A stretch of 64,000 nucleotides of DNA from Heterotrichella gracilis. Lineage: Eukaryota > Sar > Xanthophyceae > Tribonematales > Xanthonemataceae. The stretch lies in assembly GCA_032358255.1 (NCBI GenBank), contig JAULBX010013872.1:33112-97111 (forward strand). Reading direction: 5' to 3'. The notes under the pieces were generated by a model. The model searched no databases, was not told where the DNA came from, and saw nothing but the letters and a program-made list of their open reading frames with translations. The translations under genes were made by a program, and so were the position numbers. Below are positions 12,240 to 27,436 of the stretch, piece by piece (position 1 is the first letter of the stretch; every line of letters begins with the position of its first letter).

Positions 12240-14804
12240 ATGGCAGAGCAAGAAGAGGTAGCAACCTGGGGGTTAAGTGCAGTCTGTGCCAGTTTGGGAT
12301 CGGCGCTTGGGATCAGTCCACAGGCAGTCAGTTCCACCCTAGCGTAAGTACTGGTCCCCGCTGTAATCGAAGCCTTTTGGGCTCAGGCCTCTGCGAATTG
12401 ATAAGCACGTGCATTCATATACATCCTGAGTGCTGGATACAACGCCACTGGCTGACACACACTTGTTGCATGCGCTGCACCCTCCTTGCCCCTGGGCACG
12501 AGACACGAACCACAGGAGCCTGTTCCTTCTGCAGGTTGATCGGGGTTAGTTTAGCCGCACTGATAGCCATTCCCATCATCAGAAGAAACTACAAGAAGCC
12601 AGGTGGGTCCTTGGCCGCACATTGAGCCACATTTGCTCGACCTTGTACAGCTGAGCTGTCGCTCACCACCCTGTCAGCTTGCCACAGACACCACCTGCTG
12701 AACTTTGAGCCACCTCACTGCTGAGAATACACGCTTCCAGTTGCACTTCTGTTGACTAGCACCTGTGCCGGACAGATGATGCAACCAAGGCGATCAGAAT
12801 TGTTGTTCTTATCGTGTGCTACAGTCTTTGCAGCAGCATGCTCCTGCTGCTCAACAAGGTGCGCAGGCCCCTGTGATGCGGTGCCGGCAGGCAAGATCTG
12901 GCTGCTGCTCACCTCTGCCTTCCCTACCTTTCAACCAGAATCTGTGCTCCGTACCTTTGTGTTGTGGGTAGCCTTGAGCCAGCTGGTGCCCCTTGTGCCC
13001 ACACTCGCTGTTGCAGCCCCCACAGGTCGCTGTGCCAACAAACCACAACACCGTGCCTTGCAGATTGCGGTTGTGGACATCCCTGCGCCCTCCGTCATCC
13101 TGTGCTGCCAGATGCTCACCTCAGCGGTGTTTGTCAAGGTGCTGGCTGCAGGCGGGGTGGTGGAGTGTGAGGAGATCCAGCTGGACAAGGCAAAGAAGTT
13201 TGCAGCTATTGTCATAGGCTTCATGGGCGTGCTGTACTCAAGCGTCAAGGCGCTGCAGGTAGGGAGGGGCGCGCACTGGCCATGCATGCAAGTTGACGCA
13301 TCGCCTTGCTGCACATCGTTCAGCCTGCTCTGCCTGCCTGTCTGTGGGACTGGGTTCACCTTGGGGGCAGCGGGCACACAGTGGAAGCACCGCACCCTCC
13401 TGCAGCTGGGCATGCGCTTGACCCCTGCCCACGCCTCATGCCCCACCCTCTGCCCCCCGCAGTACACGCCTGTGGAGACGGTCATCTGCTTCCGGACCTC
13501 CACCACCATCGTCATTGCTGTCATCGAGTTCATGTACCTGGGAAGGGACCTGCCCAACACGCGGTCATGGGCCTCGCTGTTTGGTGCGTGCAACTAGCAG
13601 AGCATATACCCAGCAGGACTTGCCATCTTGCAGCTGCATTGGCTGCTTGGTCTACTAGCCTAGCAACCCGTTGCAGGCTGCCACCGCTGTGAGGCACCAC
13701 ATTGCAAGGGCCTTGCCAACAGTGTGCCTTGAAGCCTGTTGCAGCACATTTTATGTCTCATTAAGAGGGCGCATCCTGCACCCTGCCCCACGTGACACCC
13801 CCATGTCCCCCACAGGCGTGCTGTGCGGTGCCATCGCCTACGTGCGCTACGACGTGTTCTTCAACCTGCTGGCCTACTTCTGGATCGGCATCTGGTACTT
13901 CTGGGCTGTGTTTGAGATGATCATGGTGAAGAAGGTGTGCGACACAGTGCCCATGTCAAGCTGGACAAGGACGTACTACCAGGTGAGGGCGGGAGACAAG
14001 GGAGATGCGGAGAGGGGGACATGAAGATCCATGCATGTTTCATTGCAGTTGGCAGGCATGCACTGCACATGCACATGCCTTGTAGGTCAAGTACCATTTG
14101 CAAGATTCCCAGTACCAAATTTGTGGACAATGCCCACACACGCTGAAATGATACATCCTTCCTTCTCTCAGAACCTCCTGGCCGTCCCCCTGGCCATCGT
14201 CCTGGCGTTGACCTCTGGAGAAATGGCCTACCTCACCACTGCCGTGTTCCCTGCGCGTGGCATGTGGGCGGTGCTGCTGTCCTGCATAGCTGGCCTAGGC
14301 ATGAGCTACTTCTCATTCGCCCTGCGGGCAGCCATCAGCGCAACATCCTTCTCGGTCATCGGCAACATCTGCAAGGTCCTCACGGTGACGGTCAACCGGG
14401 TGATGTGGGACCAGCACGCAAACATGCAGGTGCGGACAGGGGTGCACAGATGGGGGAGGGGGGTTGCGCCAACTCTGTTGCTCACGTAGCTGCCACACCT
14501 CCATGGGAAGCTTCTTACGTGTCATTGCATCAGTGCTGGCCCATATCTGGTCAAAGCTTATCATGTCAAACAAAGCCATTTGCTTTGGCCATATGCACAG
14601 GGCATGCATTTACCTCCTTGGCCGCATGTGCATATTGCCCCCCAGTGCTGCAGCTGCTTCCCCCCTTGCTTGCAGGGCACCACCGCCCTGTTTGTGTGCC
14701 TGGCTATGGGTGCGCTGTACAAGCAGGCCCCCATGCGCGTGAAGGCGCTGCCAGTCACCTATGACGAGGAGAAGGAGCCACTCAAGGGGGGCCTCAAGGT
14801 ATAG
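12240..14804 (+). CDS. Nucleotide-sugar transporter (GONST/GDP-mannose-transporter-like)
   Basis: Eight exons: 12240-12343, 12535-12602, 12776-12858, 13064-13258, 13463-13583, 13816-13982, 14172-14429 and 14676-14804 (TAG). Phases agree throughout, giving 374 residues. The protein is almost wholly hydrophobic, with about 8-10 membrane helices. It has the family pattern SSMLLLLNK then IPAPSVILCCQ near the N terminus, and a late conserved segment GNICKVLTVTVNRVMWDQHA. Family knowledge: these drug/metabolite-superfamily carriers exchange a nucleotide sugar for the nucleoside monophosphate in the Golgi membrane, feeding glycan and cell-wall synthesis. The GNICK segment sits where GONST proteins carry their GDP-sugar motif, but it is not the canonical GALNK, so the substrate is open. 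The C terminus is a short charged cytosolic tail (DEEKEPLKGGLKV). Confidence 0.88.
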
Positions 14805-15984
14805 TGGGATGCCAGGGGACATACACCCGCGCACATCCACAGCTGTGTCCACAGGAGCACACCGGTGGTGTGGCAGCTTGGGGGAGAAGGCCTGGGTATG
14901 AGGCGTAGCAGCCATGCGGGGCGCTGTCCCCACTTTTTCCTTCCACATGACCCTTGACGCCAGTGCAGCCTGCTGGCAGCCACATGCAGCGTGTGGCATG
15001 TGCAAAGACATGAGCGGTCACATGGTTTTTGTCAAGGGTATGACCACTGCTGGGTAGTTGAGGCCTCCGGTAGGGGGCCGGGGCGGGCAATGTTACCTCA
15101 GTTGAACTATGTTTCGTTAACAGTTGGTAGAAGAAAGGGAACACACAACATGTTACAGCATACAGCCCCTGATTGCTGTTAGATCAGCCTTAGAATAAAT
15201 TCTGTGATGTTGCAATTACAGTTGATATGCATATAAAAAATTATGAGGTTTAATGAGCCAACGAGGTGTTGGATCGATTAATATTTAATTACCAATTATG
15301 TCTTCGCGATTTAAATTGCAATTGCCATATGCAGCTCCATGATAGCAGTGAGTGCTCAGCAGGGCCCAAGCTTTGATCCGCTGCCAGTGGCGAGCAGCTG
15401 AGTCAGCAGCAAATTGCATTCAATATTGCCCGGCAAATTAAATTTGAATGGCGTTGCCACAATCATTATGGCACAGACATGTGCATTTGCGCTCTGAGTT
15501 CAAAGCTGTTGGCTGGGCCCACGCGGCAGCAATTTGCCAAATCATTTGAGCAACTTGAGTCAAGTTGAGCCATTGATGCCACCCAATTGCGTCAGAACAC
15601 TGTACAGTGCTGACTGCTTGCTGCTGCAGCACTAGGTGCGACAGGCATGCATGCCATGGCATTGCCATGTAGGCCCAATTGGGTCACCGGTGCGGCATGC
15701 AGCAAGCACATTTAATGGCAATTAGCAGATGGCGATGACCCCAGAGCTGCGCCGGGTGCGTTTGGTGGAAAATAAACCAGGGAAAGCACAAAGGCCCAGG
15801 TCTCCTCTACGAGTCGACCTGTCCCTGAACGGCGTCCCGGCACCCCCGGCCTAATCAGCTATCCTTAGTCATGCTGACTAGTACATGTCAAGACTGCGCA
15901 AGATTGCGCAAGCTGCCCTTGCCTGCTCTCTGATGGTGCCTGGCGCTTCCACTCCCTTCCCACTCTTCCATCCTGGTAGTAACA
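14805..15984. other. Convergent intergenic region
   Basis: The 3' ends of the sugar transporter (+) and the formaldehyde dehydrogenase gene (-) face each other across about 1.2 kb. The centre (about 15180-15720) is AT-rich, with many CAATT/AATTG words. No open frame, repeat or RNA gene was recognised. Confidence 0.5.
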
Positions 15985-18987
<3,003 letters not shown>

Positions 18988-19664
18988 TGTGTTAACAGGT
19001 GACGCGAAAGTGAAGAGGGTCCCTGTGGAGCGGGAAGAGCAGGCAGGGGGCTATGGTGGTGGTGGGTGTGCCTGATCCAAACCCTGTATGCACGACGAGT
19101 CGATCTCGGTGTGTATCGTTCTTGGCACAGAACAGCCCGCAGTATACACGAGTAATAAGCAGAGTGCGATGCCTACAAGTGCACTGCACAATAACAGCAT
19201 TAGGGTTACCTGCGGTTGAACATATCAGCGCGACGCACCTCCCGCGCAAATGTTCCACCCTCCCAGGGCATTTGTTTCGAAATTGAATGGACCCCTGATA
19301 ATAGGTATTATCTACCCTTGGCTGCCAGATGGGCTTTTTACATCCCCGTTACGCACGGGACTGCCAGGACATCTCGCACAATGTCGGTACACGACCGGCG
19401 ATATATGGCCCTTGCTGCAGTTTACGTGACTGACGCATCGTCCCAAAGTTCGTTCTCCCCAGCTTGATCTAGGCACCTACACAACGTTCAGTACTGGCAC
19501 AAGCTACGTGACAGTAGCGTATGCGTGTTCTTATTAACAGTGGCCAACGAAGTCTTCCTCTCGATGTTATTTCTCTACGCATGCATGCATATGCCTGCCC
19601 CCTAGCCACTCCTGCCAACGGGAAGCTCCGCCTCCCGTGCAACCGCCACACGTCCCACCGCCAG
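18988..19664. promoter_or_regulatory. Shared divergent promoter of formaldehyde-detoxification pair
   Basis: About 680 bp separate the outermost start codons of class III ADH (-) and S-formylglutathione hydrolase (+). The region has no supported gene. It contains a perfect 7-bp dyad at 19297-19312, a candidate binding site for a symmetric regulator. Co-regulation is inferred from the arrangement only. Confidence 0.5.
19297..19312. promoter_or_regulatory. Perfect dyad GATAATA-GG-TATTATC
   Basis: A 16-bp perfect inverted repeat with a 2-bp centre lies near the middle of the divergent intergenic region. Each arm contains a GATA core. It could bind a dimeric or GATA-type factor, but no function is known. 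Confidence 0.35.
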
Positions 19665-22600
19665 ATGCTCCGTGCCGCAGTCTGCCGCGCCCAGCTACTG
19701 CGCCCTCACCCGCGCCACGCGCCCTGCTTCCAGCCCCACCACCCACCACCCGCTCGCCCCCTGCGCCTGGTGATCCAGCGCACCATGGCAACCGCCACTG
19801 ACAAAGCCGGCGTGAAGGAGCTGAGGGCCAACAAGGTGCGCAGGTCGCTGCATGGGCGATGGCCGCGCGGCCCTCCTGGTTGCCGAACCCACCAACCTCA
19901 TCACACATGCCCGCAAGGAGCACATGCACAGAGCCTGCTACCCACCAGCACCTCCCTCAGTCAGTTTTGTGAGGTTATAAACTACATACTCTTCAAGGAA
20001 TATCCCAAGCCCTGTCCTTCCTCCAGCACCTTCACTCGTCGCCTTGCGCCCCACGCGCACCCACTACCCGCACACCTCCCTTGCCCCCCAGATGTTTGGC
20101 GGTGTGAACCGGCGCTACGAGCACTACAGCGAGGTCCTGTCCTGCCCCATGGTGTTCACTGTGTTCTACCCCCCTGGCGCCACCCCTGACGCACCCGCGC
20201 CACTGGTGTACTACCTGTCCGGCCTCACCTGCAATGACGAAAACTTCATCACAAAGGTAGGCTGGGGTGGTGGGCACTGGTGGTTGATGTGGAGGTGGTG
20301 TGGGTATTGTGTAGGTTGGGGACAAGTGGCGAGTGTGCTTGACAAGGGCCAGTGGCGGAACAACCGGTGTGCAGGAGTTCCAACTGGTATCAAGAAACAC
20401 AACCGCTGACCTTGCGTGTTGTGCCAGTAAAACATCCTGCCTGTCCCGTTCGAGAAGCGGAAGTGCAATTAAAACCCATTCGTGCACTTATCAAGAAACA
20501 CGGAGCTCGCTGCCCTGTGTGACGTGGCTGCTGCCCTCCCCCACCCCTTCAGGCCTGTGCCCAGCGCCGCGCCGCCCAGCTAGGTGTGGCCCTGGTGGCA
20601 CCAGACACATCACCAAGGGGGCATAATGTGGAGGGGGAGGCAGACTCGTGGGACTTTGGGTGGGTTCGGAGGCGGCAAGGGGCTGGGAGTCAACACTGGC
20701 GGAACAGTGTGTGTCCAACATATTGAAGTGTGCTTTGATCCGCTGCCTATGTGGCCAAGCATGTGCAACGTGTTTGACCTGGTATTGCAACCGCAGTTAC
20801 ATATTGTTCAAAACTAGGGTTTCTCATAGAGTGAAAAGAATACACCGGACACCTGCTAATGCTGTCTCATTGTGGTGGACCCTGCTGTACCGTGAATGGG
20901 CTTCATGGGCTGTTTACTACGTGGCCGCTGTACCACCCTGCCTGTGATGCTACATTGCATGAGGGAAGTTGGCCACGATGCACCACACACATCCGGCACT
21001 TTGGTTCACGGTGCACCCATGGCCACCATAGTACGGGATTGGTGGTGGTGTTTGCATTAGTGTTCCAATCCCTGGTGGCCACTTGCACAGCCTCCTGACT
21101 GCCACCCGCTGCTCATTTTAAGTGCTGCATGGGGTGGGTGTGCACATGCAACAGGCTGTATGCACACCCCTTACCAGCACTGCATGGGCCCCTCACCCCT
21201 GCCCCTGTCCTGTTCCCTGCGCAGCGTTGGCGCTGGTTTCTACCTGAACGCCACCGTGCCCAAGTGGTCTCACTGGCGCATGTACGACTACATCACGGAG
21301 GAGCTGCCACAGCTGCTGGCCAATAACATGCCACTGCTGGACACAGCAAATGTATGGGCACTGGGAGGGCTGACTGCCAGTTGCTGCATTGTGTTGTGCT
21401 GCTGTGGCTGATAGCATCCTGCCTAGGTGCACGCGCGATTGTGTGCAGCAGGCGGTGCGGGTATGGCCAGTACCCGGGCGATGCAGTGCAGGCAGCATGA
21501 AGGTTCCAGCATTATGTCATGTTGTGGCGCCAGCTGGCTTTAGGCTGCTGTTTTGCTTGCTCCGCAATGTCCCTGATCATATTTTCCCTTCATACCCCCA
21601 GGCAGCCATCACCGGCCACAGCATGGGTGGCCATGGTGCCATCACCATTGGCCTCAAGAACCCACACAAGTACAAGGCCATCTCGGCCTTCTCCCCTATT
21701 GTCAACCCAATGAGCGTCCCCTGGGGACAGAAAGGTGCGGTGCGCAGGGCAAGGCCCAGGGCACGCAGCCCATTGCTGTGCATGTGCTTGGGCAGTGTGT
21801 TGACAGGGAGACAGCAATTCGGTGCATGTACTTACTGGTGCTAATTAGTCATTGTATCAGAGCTGTATGTGTATAGGAAGGAGTATTGCTAGGCTCCCCC
21901 ACGGTCTGTTAGTGGTTGCACCTGGGTTTAGGTTTGTGCACACCACATTATGTATTATTCCCGCAAACCCCTTCCACCACACACCCACACACCGCCCACA
22001 CACCCTTTTGTTTTGTGAACCATCCCCGCACTGCCCTTGTGCATGCAACACCTCCCCAACTGTGTGCCTCCTCCACCCATCCGTTCCCCTCCTCCCAGCT
22101 TTCAGCGGGTACCTGGGCGACGACCATGAGTCGTGGAAGCAGTACGATGCGTGTGAGCTGGCCAAGGCCTACTCCGGCCCCGAGCGCCACATCCTCATTG
22201 ACGTGGGCACAGCAGATGATTTCCTAGAGAAGCAGCTCACACCGGAGGTAGGGAGAAGGGGGGAATTGGGGCAGCAAAGTCGCAGGTTTGGGTTGAAAAG
22301 TGGTAGCGCGTATGATTTCACGACTGATGCAGTTTGTGGGCAATAGAAGTACCAGTTTGTGGCAATAGAAGTACCAGTTTGTGGGCAATAGAAGTAGAGG
22401 TATGGTGCGCACTAGGTGGGCGCTGTGTAGCATGTAGTGGTGAGCACTGCTGGCGCATGCTGCCTGAAGGGGACCACTACTGCCAGCAATGCGCCCTGCC
22501 CAGCATGCATGTGCATGTGTGTGTATTATTTCTGCTGCCCACAACCTGCTCCACCCACCCAGTTGCATGCCTCCCTGCAGGCTTTTGAGCAGGCTGTGGA

Positions 22601-22890
22601 GGGAAGCAGCGCGCTCAAGACCACTGTCAGGTTGCAGGTGGGGCGCCTGTGCAGATGTGCAGAGTCGTGACTGTATTGTTGGCGCACCATGCTTGCTTAT
22701 GAATGCCATCTGTGTGCACCCTCTGCACCGGTTTCCGCAGGCAACACTGGCAGTCACACCAGGATGTCCTCCCCTTCCAATCTTAACCTCTGTCCCTCCC
22801 CTTCAGCCTGGCTACGACCACTCCTACTACTTCATCGCCTCATTCATGGAGGACCACCTGGACCACCTGGCGCAGGCGCTCAAGGGGTGA
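19665..22890 (+). CDS. ESD: S-formylglutathione hydrolase (esterase D)
   Basis: Eight exons: 19665-19835, 20092-20256, 20553-20659, 21225-21351, 21602-21734, 22099-22247, 22581-22637 and 22807-22890 (TGA), all in phase. It hydrolyses S-formylglutathione to formate and glutathione, the step after class III ADH. From the Met at 19785 it has 290 residues, normal for the family. The nucleophile is Ser157 in GHSMGGHG. The acid is probably an Asp of IDVGTADDF, and His268 lies in [27 protein letters not shown] and [11 protein letters not shown] are family signatures. The in-frame Met at 19665 adds 40 Arg/Pro/His-rich residues without acids, resembling a transit peptide. Still earlier in-frame Mets exist at 19521 and 19581. 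Which start is used, or whether both are (dual targeting), cannot be read from DNA. Confidence 0.95.
22331..22396. repeat. 22-23-bp tandem repeat, three copies
   Basis: Three near-identical copies of a unit containing CAGTTTGTGGGCAATAGAAG lie in the intron between exons 6 and 7 of S-formylglutathione hydrolase. One copy lacks a G. Confidence 0.8.
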
Positions 22891-23040
22891 ACAGGGGGGG
22901 ATTGGGAGGGCAAGCACTCTTAACAGCATGTCACAAGGGTAGGCAGCAAAACACTGCTTTTCCCTACTGGGAGGGGCGGTCACCCTTCCTAGGGCGGGGG
23001 CCCCACACATATGGAGGAGACAGCACGCATGCAGGTGATG

Positions 23041-23099
23041 CAGGCTCGGCCCGGGGGGTCATGACAGCATGCATGCAGGCTCGGCCCGGGGGGTCATGA
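23041..23099. repeat. 24-bp direct duplication
   Basis: Two identical 24-bp copies, starting CAGGCTCGGCCC at 23041 and 23076, are separated by 11 bp of GCAT-rich sequence. They lie just downstream of S-formylglutathione hydrolase. Confidence 0.8.
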
Positions 23100-24772
23100 G
23101 CTCCAGCAGACCTGGCTGGGCTCGCCGCGCACACACCACAGCCGCTTGTGGTGTTGGGCAATGCTTGTGGCGTGGACAGTTACTGTGGCAGAAAATTGCA
23201 CAGTAGCGCCCCCTGCTGTGGTGCCCCAATTGGGTTGTGGGGATTGGCGCTGCAGGTTTGTTGAACAGTCATGTGTAGGCCATGGCCCACGGGGTGGCCC
23301 ACAGGACCACTGTATTCATGAACGTTGAACCACTTGTGCGAATGGCCCATGGGCCCCTTCCCAATGCCTTCCCGCACCGCTTAAGGCTGCCACAGTGGAT
23401 GCATGGCAATGTTTGGCGGTTTCGTGGGTACCACGTGGTGAACGTAGACAAATCACTGCTCATTGACTTCTCAGACTTTCAATGCCTGCTCAGGCAGGGA
23501 TCCCCGACAGCATTTTTTAAATCCTTTTTGCAATGTTTGCGATCCCACGAATAATCCCTCGCCATCGCACCAGGGGTCGCAGTCCCTGGGACGGAGGCAC
23601 GACGGTACAGCGAGGTCGTCATGATGACGTTTGATGTGTGAACAACATATCACACGCAGACTGTACCAACCAGACGCATGTGAACAACAGCACCAGTCAC
23701 TCACAGTTGCACATATCTCGTCCATACTTGTCTGGGCCATAGGCTCCTCTGTGACCTGTCTACACAGTGCGCTCGGCTTGTAACGTAGCTTGCTCCGGAG
23801 CTTGGCCCCAATTCACGTGTGCGCCGCGCATCACGTGGAACCTCACTTCTTGGCCGGGTAAGGAACAGACGGTCCCCTTGTCACTTGTTGCTGGGTGTTT
23901 GGCGTGCTTTAGGCTTTGTTCGCTTTGTTGCAAGCAGCTTTGTGGGTGCAAGGCAGATCAATACGCACGCAGGCCCGTTGGTAGGTGCCAAAAGGTTAAC
24001 CTACGGGTGTCTACTATCCACTGAGGTGTGCCACCTTGTTGCACACGTGGGGCCGTCGTCGGAGTGCCAACCCATTGGAAGTACGGGGCGTCTTTTCCCA
24101 CTTTTCAGCTTTTATCCCGCCTTACTGGTCCGTGTGCATCGCCTTTCGCGTTCGTCTCTGTCAGGCGCCCAGGTGTACACGTGTCAGAGGCTTCAAGCCT
24201 GGCGAGCCGTGTGTACTGCTATCTCCTTCCAACATGCACTTGTTGTGAACGTGACATGGTTTTAACCGTTTACCTGGTTGCTCGACGCTGCTCCGGCACC
24301 GGTGATACTATATGCTCGTGATCACCTCGCTGGTCCATTGCACATGCATGTGAATCGCCCACATCCGTTGCAAGCTGTCAGTACCTGCCAGCCGAAGTTC
24401 TGACAAGTCAATACTCTTTTCCCTCCTGTTTCCACCAGACTTACAGCGTTGGGCCATGTTTTTGTGAAATAATCCGCACCGTGTTACCTCGACCTTGTGT
24501 CTGAGTTGACCATTTCTTCCGGCAACCTTTTCGTTTCAGGTCACGTGTCCAACACGCGTCCATCACGCTGCCCTTCTTCAAGTTGACTGTCAAGTGGACA
24601 CTGCTATGCATACCTGCATCACCGCCGTCATCTAGTTGCTGCTGTGGGCCAAGCCCTTGGGCGAGGTGTACTGATAAGGAACAATTGTACTTGCAAGTCA
24701 CCAGATAGTTCCAGGGTATGCACTGCAACCATGGTAGCAAACCAAACTGAGCCGCCGATTGATGCCACCAAG

Positions 24773-24781
24773 TATATATAT
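24773..24781 (+). promoter_or_regulatory. Possible TATA box of the ammonium transporter gene
   Basis: TATATATAT lies 293 bp upstream of the AMT1 start codon in otherwise mixed sequence. Position and composition fit a core promoter with a 5' leader of roughly 260 bp. This is inference only. Confidence 0.3.
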
Positions 24782-25073
24782 GCGGTTGGCGCTTGAGCAT
24801 ATGCTGTTACTGTCGTTGTAAATAGTGCGTGTGACGTGCTGTGCCCGCATTGGCTATTCGTGGCTAGGCTATGCTGTAGCTGGCCATTTGTTTGCCCTTA
24901 CTGTCTTGTCTGTCGTTCATCTCCACACTTTCCCTCTGTAACACTGTGAGCACTGTCTTGCCACTGCCTTGCCACTCATGTCCCACTGCTGATCCCCCTG
25001 CCCCTTCCCCCGCCCCCCTATTACAGGTCCCATTGCTGATCCCCTGCCGGGCGCCCCTTGAAATCCCCACACC

Positions 25074-27436
25074 ATGGCGGCGGAGGAGCTTACCCTCGCG
25101 GGGCTGGAGGAGCGCATCACTGTCATACAAACCAACCTGAACATTGGCTACACGCTGCTGTCAGGTTTCCTGGTGTTCTTCATGCAATGTACGTGCCCAC
25201 GCGAACTCGCTGCCCTCCCCTGCCTGCCTGAAGGCGCCTGCGTGCCTGCTATCGCTTTGCTTTGCCAGGCGCCTGCAGCACTAGGCTTTGTGCCATGCCA
25301 TGCCGCTCACCTTTGGATGCTTTGGAGCCCCTGCACCCGGTCAGCTGCACCTTGGCCACACCAGCTGTTGCAAAGTGCGTGCCCAGGAGTAGCATTTAGG
25401 CACCCAGCTCTCCTCCCCCTGCAGGCGGTTTTGCCATGCTGTGCGCCGGCTCCGTGCGTGCAAAGAACGCCAAGAACATCATCCTGCTCAACCTGATGGA
25501 CGCCTGCTTTGGCGCCATCGCCTGGTACCTGCTGGGCTATGCGTTTGCTTTTGGCGTGCCCCAGGAGGTGCTGGACGGAGGGAACGCACCCGGACATCTC
25601 AAGTTCATCGGCTCCGCCAACTTTGCCATGAACAACATGCCCAGCAACTCCGCCTACTACTTTTGGTACTTCCAGTTCACCTTTGCAGCAACAGCCGCAA
25701 CCATCGTCAGGTGAGCACGCGCACAGCACTAAGCCACTATGAATATATTTTTGTTATATATATCACCTTGCTGCTGCTGATGGAGTGATAGTCTTTTACA
25801 TGCACTTCAGCAATACACCCAGATTAGCAGTCAGTCTTGCACATGCAGCACCCAGCAATGGCATGTGACTTTCTCTCCGAGCCACACCACCCTCTTCCCT
25901 GCCTCATCATACCCTCCCGGCTCCTTGCAGTGGCGCCGTTGCTGAGCGCACCAAATTTGTGTGCTACGTGGCCTACGAGGTCATCCTGGTGTCGTTTGTG
26001 TACCCATGCGTCGCCCACTGGCAGTGGTCCGCCTTTGGCTACGCCTCCAACATCCAGGCACAGGACGACTACTTCCTGGGTGCTGGCTTCTGGGACTTTG
26101 CTGGTGATGGCCCCGTGCACATGGTGGGGGGGGTGGCCTCACTGGCCGCCGCCCTGGTCATCGGCCCCCGCCTGGGCAGGTTTGACTCCAACGGTCAGCC
26201 AGTTGACATGCCCGGCCACAACGCCTCCCTCACGCTGCTTGGGGTCTTCCTGCTGTGGTTTGGATGGTTGGGCTTCAACCCAGGCTCGCTCAACCTGCTG
26301 GTCCTGGGCACCACCAGCTACGGCAACGTGGTTGCGCGCATCGCCATCAACACCACCCTGTCTGCGGCTGCCGGCACCATCTCCGTGCTGTTCATCACCC
26401 TGGCACACGGCTACATCACCACAGGCACAGTGCTGTGGGACCTGCTCATGGCGGGCAACGGCGCTCTGGCGGGCCTGGTGGCCATCACCGGCCCCTGCGC
26501 CTTTGTGCGCACATGGTCAGCCATCATCATCGGGCTCATCTCAGGACCAATCTACTACGCGGCATCCAAGTTCATCCTGCACACCATCAAGGTGATGAAG
26601 ACAAATTGGACATCAGTGCAACATGTCACATCTCGCCGCACGCCCCATGCCGGTGTTTCGTTTCTTGTATTTTACTTCATCCCCATGACCAACTTCCGCT
26701 TCCACCTGACTTTTGTCTCCATCTCCTGTAGGTGGACGACCCCGTGGACGCCATTGCCGTGCACATGTTCTGCGGCATATGGGGCAACATTGCAACAGGC
26801 CTGTTTGCCGACTGTAACTATGCCCTGGAGATCTCTACGTCACTGGGCAAAGCATCTCAGCCAGGGATATGTGGTGTGTTCATGGGAGGCAATGGGAAGA
26901 TGCTGGCCGCGCAGATTGTGCAGGTGCGCAGTAGTCTGAGTGGTGCATGTTCATCGGTTGCTTTCGCTGTATGTATTATGGACCAGTGAAAGCGCCATGG
27001 CATGCTCACCACTGGTTCACCTAGTGCCCCCCCCCGCACACATTCCCACCAACTATGTGCACATTATTGCGCCACACCCAGCAGTCTTGCAAGACCACCA
27101 TGTCCGCCTCCTTATTCATTCTGACATCACCTCCCTCCCCGTCAGGTCCTGATCATCTGTGGCTGGGTGTTTGGCATCGTGTACCCCTACTTCCTGCTGC
27201 TCAAGCTGCTCAACATGGCCCGCGTGTCGCCTGAGGTGGAGGCAGCCGGGCTGGATGTGTCGCACCACGGTGGCTCAGCCTACCCCGGCCAGAAGGAGGT
27301 TGGTGATGGCGGCCTGAGGCCCTTTGAGGTCAACGCCCTGGTGGCAGCGGAGGTGGACAAGAAGATTGCGGCACTGAGAGCGGAGCTCAGCGGCAACGGC
27401 GCGGCAGCTCCAGCGGCAGCTGCAGCCAAGGTGTAA
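25074..27436 (+). CDS. AMT1: AMT1-type high-affinity ammonium transporter
   Basis: Five exons: 25074-25188, 25425-25710, 25931-26591, 26732-26923 and 27146-27436 (TAA), in phase, giving 514 residues. It carries ammonium across the plasma membrane as a trimer with about 11 membrane helices per subunit. The Amt signature region reads DFAGDGPVHMVGG, with the first pore histidine at about residue 197. The second pore histidine, about 365, lies in DAIAVHMFCGIWG. GFAMLCAGSVRAKNAKN near the N terminus and the FNPGS and YFWYFQFTFAATAATIVSGAVAERT segments are typical AMT1. In the cytosolic C-terminal tail, GLDVSHHGGSAY matches the plant AMT1 switch region whose Thr phosphorylation closes the trimer; here Ser457 occupies that place. 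The last 35 residues are Ala-rich and variable. It is a lone gene with a long upstream region. Confidence 0.95.
25806..25845. repeat. Dispersed intronic repeat, short copy in AMT1
   Basis: The second AMT1 intron contains TTCAGCAAT, CCAGATTAGCAGTC and ACATGC in the same order as the giant-gene copies. Similarity stops after about 40-50 bp. Confidence 0.4.

Larger units (their letters stand above)
22891..25073. other. Long upstream region of the ammonium transporter
   Basis: About 2.2 kb without a supported gene. It includes the 3' flank of S-formylglutathione hydrolase and then a stretch (about 23150-24870) with only incoherent short open frames. A TATA-like run sits at 24773-24781. The region probably carries the nitrogen-responsive promoter of the transporter, but no specific site was recognised. 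Confidence 0.45.

Noticed and set aside
12752-13597. Continuous 281-residue frame in the sugar-transporter gene
   Set aside because: It reads through introns. Using the acceptor at 13064 and the donor at 13258 gives the conserved transporter sequence instead.
23146-24800. Series of short open frames upstream of AMT1
   Set aside because: None shows domain content, phase-matched splice partners or codon use like neighbouring genes.
25837-26595. 252-residue open frame overlapping AMT1
   Set aside because: It is the +1 shadow of the large third AMT1 exon; the overlapping frame gives a perfect Amt protein.
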